NCBI GenBank assembly: GCA_946803715.1
Contig: CAMPET010000014.1
Span: 62,019 to 75,263 of the forward strand
From: Beroe ovata
Lineage: Eukaryota; Ctenophora; Nuda; Beroida; Beroidae
DNA: 13,245 bases
Direction of reading: 5' to 3'
Both the position numbers and the translations under genes were made by a program. This document shows, in pieces, positions 8,216 to 13,245 of the stretch; positions within the stretch are counted from its first letter, which is position 1, and every line of letters starts with the position of its first letter. A model generated the notes under the pieces. It did no database searches and had not been told where the DNA came from. It saw only the letters and a list, made by a program, of their open reading frames with translations.

Positions 8216-8640
8216 CGGTAGCCAACTCCCCCTACCGTTGGCGCCGCGCAATAGTAATTTGGAATTCGTATATAACCAGAAATAAAATCCCGCGCCGCCA
8301 GCGATGAGCGAGGGTAGTATTATCAATCATGGGGAGAAATTTTACAAACAAAAGTACTTATTGCAACGCGTTTATGTACAAATTTTAATTTCGATTGCCA
8401 GCGACTAATTTTGTGCGCCCCTATGAACTGAAATGTCGTTCATAGCCTGCACGACAGTCGAAAAACCACGCGCGCGTGGCACGTTAGGTTGAGTAATGAG
8501 TCGCCAGATGATATGAAACAATAACTAGAATTGGCAACAAACGTGGCGCGCGAAGAAAGTGTTGAAAAATGAACGATGCGCATTACAACGAAAATATCAT
8601 TATGCGCGCTCCATACATGACTCAATACAATGTGACCGGC
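8085..8640. promoter_or_regulatory. CpG-rich block, possible promoter
   Basis: I count about 23 CpG dinucleotides in 8081-8320 and many more up to 8640, against very few in the AT-rich kilobase to the left. It lies downstream of the ENOSF1-like gene's stop, so it is not that gene's promoter; it could drive a minus-strand gene to the left. In animals with methylated genomes such blocks mark unmethylated promoters; a GC-rich transposable element is the alternative. A perfect palindrome, CCACGCGCGCGTGG, lies at 8466-8479, and TGCGC motifs occur at about 8577 and 8603. Confidence 0.4.
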
Positions 8641-8772
8641 ACACAGGACACAAGCTCAACTCCACCGAACTGCCGAAGCAATAGTTCGCGATGAGACTTC
8701 AGCCACAGTCCACACAGACAGAATGAAATATAAATATTCTACAGATTGTCCAAGTGAGCAGCTCCCTCTTGT

Positions 8773-10179
8773 TCAGTCCTGCTGTGACCAGTATTCACCA
8801 TCGGGATATCGGAATTCCCTGATAGAGTCCTCCTTCATCTCACATGAGAAGCCAGGCTTTTCAGGCAGCACATATCTAGCTGATACGATTTTTGCCGGAT
8901 CAGTGAAATGTTCGTGTAGATGTTCAGCATATTCACACACCCTGCCCTTCGTGGTTCCTGACAGGAGAATGTAATCAATGATGGAATAGTGCCTCACTAA
9001 CTCACACAGTCCCACGCCTCCCCCATGAGGGCAGACCGGCACACCGAATTTGTGCGCCAGCACCATGATCGATAGAACCTCCGTCACCCCACCGAGCCTA
9101 CAACTGTCTAGCTGACAAAACTGCATGGCACTTTGCTGGAAAAACTGCTTGAACATGACTCTGTTGTGGCACATTTCCCCCGTAGCCACACCAATATTGT
9201 ACGGTTTAAGCTCCTGGCTTATTCGAGAGTGCCCAATTACGTCGTCAGGACTAGTTGGTTCCTCGATCCACAAGGGTTTGAATACTGCAAGTTCCTTCAT
9301 TCTGTGAACTGCATCATTGACGTCCCATATCTGGTTAGCGTCCATCATCAGAGTGTTGTGGGGCCCGATAAGGGATCTTATCAGTCCAGCCCGTCTACAG
9401 TCATCCTCCTGACTCACACCTACCTGAACAAGTTAAAGTAAGTACCAGCTGCAACTATTCCATCATTCATTTCAGCATATCATACTTATCGTGTATTGCA
9501 CATCACCAACCTTCATTTTGAATGCTGTCCACCCGTCTGCCAGTTTCTGCTTGATCAGGGCAGTAACCTTCTCATCCGAGTAGCCCAGCCACCCTGCCGA
9601 TATGATATACGCCGGATACCCAACCTCCCTGACATGTGCCACTCTTTCCTCCCTCTTATCTGCTCCCTGCTCCAGCATTGCCATCACCTCGTCCTCTGAT
9701 ATCACATCACTCAGATAGCTCCAGTCTACCATCTTCACCAGCTCGCTTGCTGGTATGTCCACCACAAATCTCCATAACGGTTTTCCCGCCAGTCTGGCGC
9801 CGAGGTCCCACACAGCGTTGGTGATAGCGGAGGTGGCAAGCTGCACCACGCCCTTCTCTGGGCCTAGCCACCGCATCCGTGGATGTTGAGTGAGGGAACG
9901 GTAAAATGAGCGGTAATTCGTGAAAATGTCTCCCACACTTCTGTTCAAGAATAGCGGTTTGAGGATGTCTATAGTTGATATAATGAGGTCTGTGCCCGCT
10001 CCCAGTGTGAATGTTATACCGTAACCATGGTTACCATTACTCGTTGTCAGGGTAACATAAGCCACGGAGTAGTCAGGGTTCGTATGCACGCTGTCCGTGC
10101 CGTCGTTAGTAACGGATGTCGGGAATCGGATGTTGATCACGCTAACGTCGACTATTTCCTCTGCACTGTACTGTGACAT
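8773..10179 (-). CDS. ENOSF1: ENOSF1-like L-fuconate dehydratase (enolase superfamily), two exons
   Basis: Members dehydrate L-fuconate to 2-keto-3-deoxy-L-fuconate in fucose breakdown, using Mg2+; the vertebrate protein is mitochondrial. Exons 9511-10179 and 8773-9423 join at AAG|gttggt and gttcag|GTA over an 87-nt intron (9424-9510), phase 0. I start at the ATG at 10177-10179, giving 439 residues against about 443 in human ENOSF1. The frame also runs to an upstream ATG at 10221, but a splice acceptor, cccgtag|CTATG, sits just before the chosen start. Conservation is strong along the whole length: RFPTS, HTNPDYS, GYGITFTLG, GPEKGVVQLAT and GYPAY. Numbered from the upstream ATG: the catalytic KxK pair is Lys235 and Lys237 in FKMK; metal ligands are Asp265 in MMDAN, a Glu of IEEP (291-292) and Glu320 in TGE; the general acid/base is His370 in CPHGGG. 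The C-terminal RVCEYAEHLHEHF and EYPDGE-like RYPDGE motifs are intact. No break or missing residue is seen. The closest alternatives are other acid-sugar dehydratases, but the motifs favour ENOSF1. Confidence 0.95.
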
Positions 10180-10453
10180 AGCTACGGGAATAATGCACGG
10201 CCGTATTTTGTAGCAAATCATGATACAAATATGTTGTGAGCAATGGTGTCTGGGAAATACTCGAATTGTTCATTTGCATGATGCCATCTGCCTGCTGATG
10301 AGCGACGGCTGCACACGAGACAATCAGCCAGAGAAAAGACCCATGTATCACAGTGAGTGTTATATTTTAGCAAGCATGATGGATAATAATATTTACGGTT
10401 CCTAATTCCACATTCCATCATGCAAGGACATTCCCGCCAAAATTACTCAATTC
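10180..10453. promoter_or_regulatory. 5' region of the ENOSF1-like gene
   Basis: Holds the ENOSF1-like leader on the minus strand. The acceptor ending at 10182 (attattcccgtag|CT) suggests a 5'-UTR intron; one possible donor is CGGAG|gtaact near 10643, which would put transcription start well to the right. A plus-strand open stretch at 10220-10402 has no good splice context and I do not call it. No TATA box is evident. Confidence 0.35.
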
Positions 10454-10565
10454 ATGGGGCAGCTTTTTATTGAGTGTGAATTACACATTGATTTTCCTCC
10501 AGGCCAAAAGCCAAGGGTCATACGGGAATTAACAGACCTGCTTAATAACATCAAACAAAGGAAAG
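10454..10565 (+). CDS. Candidate first exon of an orphan gene
   Basis: From ATG at 10454 the plus strand encodes 37 residues, MGQLFIECELHIDFPPGQK then PRVIRELTDLLNNIKQRK, and ends at a donor, AAAG|gtaaac. The composition is protein-like, with an amphipathic helix in the second half. The frame is open further left to an acceptor-like gcaag|GAC at about 10430, so this may be an internal exon. It can be joined in phase (G + AC gives Asp) to an open stretch at 11329-11522 behind the acceptor ctgtgtag|AC; that stretch encodes 63 more residues and stops with TAG. I recognise neither part, and no AATAAA follows closely. Confidence 0.25.
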
Positions 10566-10604
10566 GTAAACATTAGGGAAGCAAAATTGTTAAGTAACAT
10601 GAGA

Positions 10605-10617
10605 CCCCCCCCCCCCC
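10605..10617. repeat. Run of 13 C
   Basis: Thirteen consecutive C residues. Homopolymer runs of this length are prone to length error in assembly and polymerase slippage. A shorter run of nine C lies near 12944. Confidence 0.9.
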
Positions 10618-11690
10618 TTATCACCGAATTTATACAAAGTTACCTCCGTTTCCCTGAAATATTATATGGGAAGACTTGATTAGGAATGAAGTTTCTGGCT
10701 GATGTCAGCTCACATGAGTATTAGGTTACATTGAGTGTGTGGATTGTGGCTGGTATTTGTTCATCAACTCATCCTAAAATTCGATATTCAAATAGTAACG
10801 TGATTATGATATCAACATTTTCATCCTTACCTACCTATTCTTTGAGCATTGAACTAAAAAGACCTCTAAAAAGTGACTTAATTCAACCGAAGGAGCATCC
10901 TAAAAGTGGGTAGGCATCGTTAATTTTTTCGGCAAAAATCAGAAGAAAACATGGATAAGGAGGGGATAGGGGCGATGATCAGCAATTTTCACTATGAATT
11001 GTCCAATTTGCATCTTTTTCCTTCCACCCCTTACTAGACTGATGTACATTGTACACTGTCAGTAGGTACAACTCATACGAGTGAGAGTTACAAATGTCAA
11101 ATACATGCACATAATACACTACAGGATTAGTGATGAGCAAAATCAGGCATATGCAGCAATGTCTTCTGTTCATCCATCAGATAGGTACATGTATAATAGT
11201 GTACACTCATTGTCATACATGTCATTTATGTTTTGAAAATCTAGTCATTTTAAAAATAAATCGACGTGCAAGCATTATTTCACTTGTGCGTATCGCAGTA
11301 CAACTTGGAGAATACTGTTACTGTGTAGACCACGCCCAACCGAGGCAATTGTCAGTGGGAAAAGAGGGAGAATCGCGATTGTCGAGCAATTATAGACAAA
11401 ATGTGTTGTTCCAAGACACAATCATAAGTCCCGTGCTTGGTAGACCAATGAACGGTACAAAATTGTACAATCCACCATCAAAAACAGTTTATCTCAGCAG
11501 TAAAAAATCCATTTTTACATAGCACATATACTTCTACAGTTCTACATCTGGGCAACAAATTCAACGAAGATCAAAGTATAAAACTTTTACACAAATGCGG
11601 TTATTAAGATATCATGAGTCTTGAGACAGCTTTTGCGATTACGATCGACTATAATATTGCAATAACTGACGGAAGGGGCATTGGGCAATT
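10618..11690. other. No confident gene
   Basis: AT-rich. Apart from the possible second exon of the orphan candidate (11329-11522), I see only short chance frames. Around 11040-11230 short words containing GTACA, TACATG and GTACAC recur on both strands without forming one repeat. Confidence 0.5.
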
Positions 11691-11790
11691 GGCATTCTCA
11701 CTTGGTGGCATTATTCATTAATCTGGATCGAGTGGCATTCTCACTTGGTGGCATTCTCACTTGGTGGCATTATTCATTAATCTGGATCGA
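11691..11790. repeat. 41-bp unit in two full copies with a partial copy between
   Basis: A 41-bp unit starting GGCATTCTCACTTGGTGGCA and ending AATCTGGATCGA occurs at 11691-11731 and, without mismatch, at 11750-11790. Between them, 11734-11749 repeats its first 16 bases. The arrangement is what one out-of-register duplication would leave. Identity of the copies indicates a recent event. Confidence 0.9.
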
Positions 11791-12236
11791 TGGCATTTTT
11801 ACTGCGCGCCCCCAATCGATGGCTGGCCAAAGACCATCGATAGCTGATCGGAATGGCAATAACTGCTATATTCAACAATTGCAACAGAATTGATAATATC
11901 ATCTCGGATTAGGAATCAATTGCTTTAAAAAGAATCTGAATAAATACTAAATATAGTAATTCAGTGAACTTGAAATCATCGTACAATCGATTATCAGGTG
12001 TTGATTAGGTGCAAATACGGAATATGGTAACGCGTCTTTCTGTGGCATTTACAATTTGTGACGAATGGAGGAATGAACAGACGCGCAACCATTCAGACCG
12101 ACTTGACTCCCAAAAACTACCTAAAACCGGATGGGTAAGATTCTAAACCTAGGTTCTTTACAATTCGAATGATAACTCAGAGCGATAATTCCTAACAAAA
12201 TTAGAATATCATCAAACAAGGACGCAATTCACAACA
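11791..12236. other. Region downstream of the zinc transporter gene
   Basis: AT-rich with no open frame of note. It should contain the 3' UTR and polyadenylation site of the minus-strand zinc transporter gene, but I found no exact minus-strand AATAAA within the first 300 nt after its stop. Confidence 0.5.
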
Positions 12237-12877
12237 CTATTTAGTCGGTGGTTGGCACTTCTTACAGCTCTCCATAATGGCCCGTTGATAATATTCTATT
12301 TGTATCGTACAGTGTGATATCCTGTATTTCTTTTTGAGGAGGCGATTAGCTTCTTTCAGCAGATCCTGAGCGTTTGTGTTCGGGTCTGAAAACAGCAGAC
12401 AGTAGTCAGTAAGTAGCAATGGTCCAGTGAAACAGGCATCCACGCGTTAATAACAGTGTGATATACTGTCAACAATCAAAATAAAATAAACATGACTATG
12501 CAAGATAATAGATATCGCGATTATTTGGCTATTGAGTTTTGGCTCAAGCAAGGTGGGCATAAGTCCGTTTTCCACTTTGGCCAGGCGCCAGTATTATGCA
12601 GGTCTAAAGTGGCAACGGACTTATGGCCAGCAAGCTTTATATTACATAACTTCACTGACGAGTTTTATCTCAGCTTGACGGGAGCAATGATCATCAATTT
12701 CAATGTTGAAGGGAGGGTTTTCATACACACACACACACAAACCTATGGCGAGATGAACTGCAAGAGCAGATTTATCGAGGGTGAGGGACCACACATGGAG
12801 GTTGTGGAGGGAGACAACCCCCGACAACTCCTTGAGGTCGTCCTCCATCATTTTGTAGTTAATGTTGTTAGGTACAC
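12237..12877 (-). CDS. C-terminal exons of a SLC30A/ZnT zinc transporter (partial)
   Basis: ZnT proteins (cation diffusion facilitators) export cytosolic Zn2+ into vesicles or out of the cell as dimers. The window holds the last two coding exons: 12743-12877 (acceptor cttcttcag|GT, donor ATAG|gtttgt) and 12237-12385 (acceptor ttttcag|AC), joined in phase 1 across a 357-nt intron and ending in TAG. They encode 93 residues of the cytoplasmic ferredoxin-like C-terminal domain. The hallmark SLHNLHVWSLT with AVHLAI follows a helix (YKMMEDDLKEL); the second exon has DPNTNAQDLLKEAN, a Lys/Arg-rich segment, ISHCTIQIEYY and the tail CKKCQPP. The CxxCQxP tail and IQIE strand point to the vesicular ZnT2/3/8 group rather than ZnT1, 5, 6, 7 or 9. 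The transmembrane part lies beyond the right edge. The call is confident for family, moderate for subgroup. Confidence 0.93.
12556..12628. repeat. Imperfect inverted repeat in the zinc transporter intron
   Basis: Left arm 12556-12582 (core CATAAGTCCGTT, then CCACTTT) and right arm 12601-12628 (AAAGTGG, then AACGGACTTATG) are reverse complements apart from a few mismatches and small indels, with an 18-bp spacer. The RNA would fold into a stem of about 25 bp. It may be a miniature inverted-repeat element or its remnant; no target-site duplication is evident. Confidence 0.75.
12722..12738. repeat. Short CA/TG tract behind a splice donor
   Basis: On the minus strand the donor ATAG|gtttgtgtgtg runs straight into a TG tract, in the first 20 nt of the zinc transporter's last intron. 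This matches the arrangement at the left edge of the window. Confidence 0.85.
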
Positions 12878-13051
12878 CTGAAGAAGAAGGGAGGACTCCT
12901 TAGTAACAACTGCCTAGCGACAAGGTTCCCAACTCACGAGTGACCCCCCCCCGAACTATCAGCTGAAGCAACAATTTAACCGAGAATAAACATCGGTGAC
13001 ACATTGCTGATAATAGCACGTCGATTTCATAGGGCTTGTAAAGGTGTAATG

Positions 13052-13095
13052 CACACTCTTGTCACACTCTTGTCACACTGTTGTCACACTGTTGT
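13052..13095. repeat. 11-bp minisatellite, four copies
   Basis: Two copies of CACACTCTTGT (13052-13073) are followed by two copies of CACACTGTTGT (13074-13095). The types differ by one base and are grouped two and two, so a duplication probably followed the base change. Confidence 0.92.
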
Positions 13096-13107
13096 CACAG
13101 GCAAGAA

Positions 13108-13110
<3 letters not shown>

Positions 13111-13171
<61 letters not shown>

Positions 13172-13190
13172 TGTGTGTGTGTGTGGGTGT
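13111..13190. repeat. (GT)n microsatellite
   Basis: About 80 bp of GT dinucleotides with two GGG interruptions near 13167 and 13185. It lies in the zinc transporter intron, so on the transcribed strand it is a CA repeat. Reading frames through it (Cys-Val repeats) are artefacts. Confidence 0.95.
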
Positions 13191-13245
13191 CGGGGGATGT
13201 CGAACTGTAGGAGTGATGTATAGTTTTGATTAGAGATAGAGGGGG

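Larger units (their letters stand above)
12878..13245 (-). other. Intron of the zinc transporter gene, continuing past the right edge
   Basis: No coding sequence is seen upstream of the acceptor at 12878. The acceptor has a strong pyrimidine tract (cctcccttcttcttcag). The stretch contains a run of nine C near 12944, an 11-bp tandem array and a long GT microsatellite. Confidence 0.7.

Noticed and set aside
10220-10405. Plus-strand open frame upstream of ENOSF1 with a gtgagt donor near 10351
   Set aside because: Its phase does not join to the candidate exon at 10430-10565 without a stop, and it overlaps the likely ENOSF1 leader.
12492-12881. Plus-strand open frame of 129 codons near the zinc transporter
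   Set aside because: It runs antisense across the intron and exon of the transporter and includes the CA tract and the inverted repeat.
13004-13210. Open frame with a long Cys-Val repeat
   Set aside because: It is a translation of the GT microsatellite.
1-13245. tRNA, rRNA, CRISPR array or bacterial operon
   Set aside because: No tRNA box A/box B pair, rRNA-like segment, spaced direct repeats or operon-like gene packing was seen on either strand by reading; a covariance-model search was not possible.

Overview
This window looks like nuclear DNA from an invertebrate animal. Genes are split by short introns with GT-AG borders (87 to about 700 nt), there are AATAAA-type signals and TG/CA microsatellites, intergenic DNA is AT-rich, and nothing bacterial is visible (no operons, no Shine-Dalgarno sites). 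Several genes in 13 kb suggest a compact genome. The sequence does not settle the phylum; a sponge or another compact early-branching or invertebrate lineage would fit, but that is inference.

Layout, left to right. (1) The 5' end of an unrecognised secreted or membrane protein gene on the minus strand: signal-peptide exon 419-526, second exon 38-227, and a probable 5'-UTR intron 542-1241. It continues past the left edge. (2) Divergent from it, on the plus strand, an uninterrupted AADAC/NCEH1-like hydrolase of the hormone-sensitive-lipase family (1757-3007). (3) Convergent to that, a single-exon minus-strand UBAP1-like ESCRT-I subunit (3721-4821). (4) A weakly supported set of minus-strand exons of an unknown gene (5504-6245). 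A possible first exon lies in a CpG-rich block at about 8080-8640, and the ground between holds transposon-like scraps. (5) A two-exon minus-strand ENOSF1-like L-fuconate dehydratase (8773-10179, intron 9424-9510). (6) About 2 kb with no confident gene, holding one candidate plus-strand orphan gene and a tandem repeat. (7) The last two coding exons of a minus-strand SLC30A/ZnT zinc transporter (12237-12877), which continues past the right edge.

The recognised genes are unrelated animal housekeeping or metabolic functions: ester hydrolysis at ER membranes, ubiquitin-dependent endosomal sorting, fuconate catabolism and zinc export into vesicles. They do not form a pathway or cluster. The points most worth a second look are strong 3' splice sites lying within about 20 nt of three separate start codons, a UBAP1 that seems to lack the front half of its UMA region while carrying two PPSY motifs, TG repeats starting right behind two splice donors, a perfect GATA palindrome, and two candidate lineage-specific genes.
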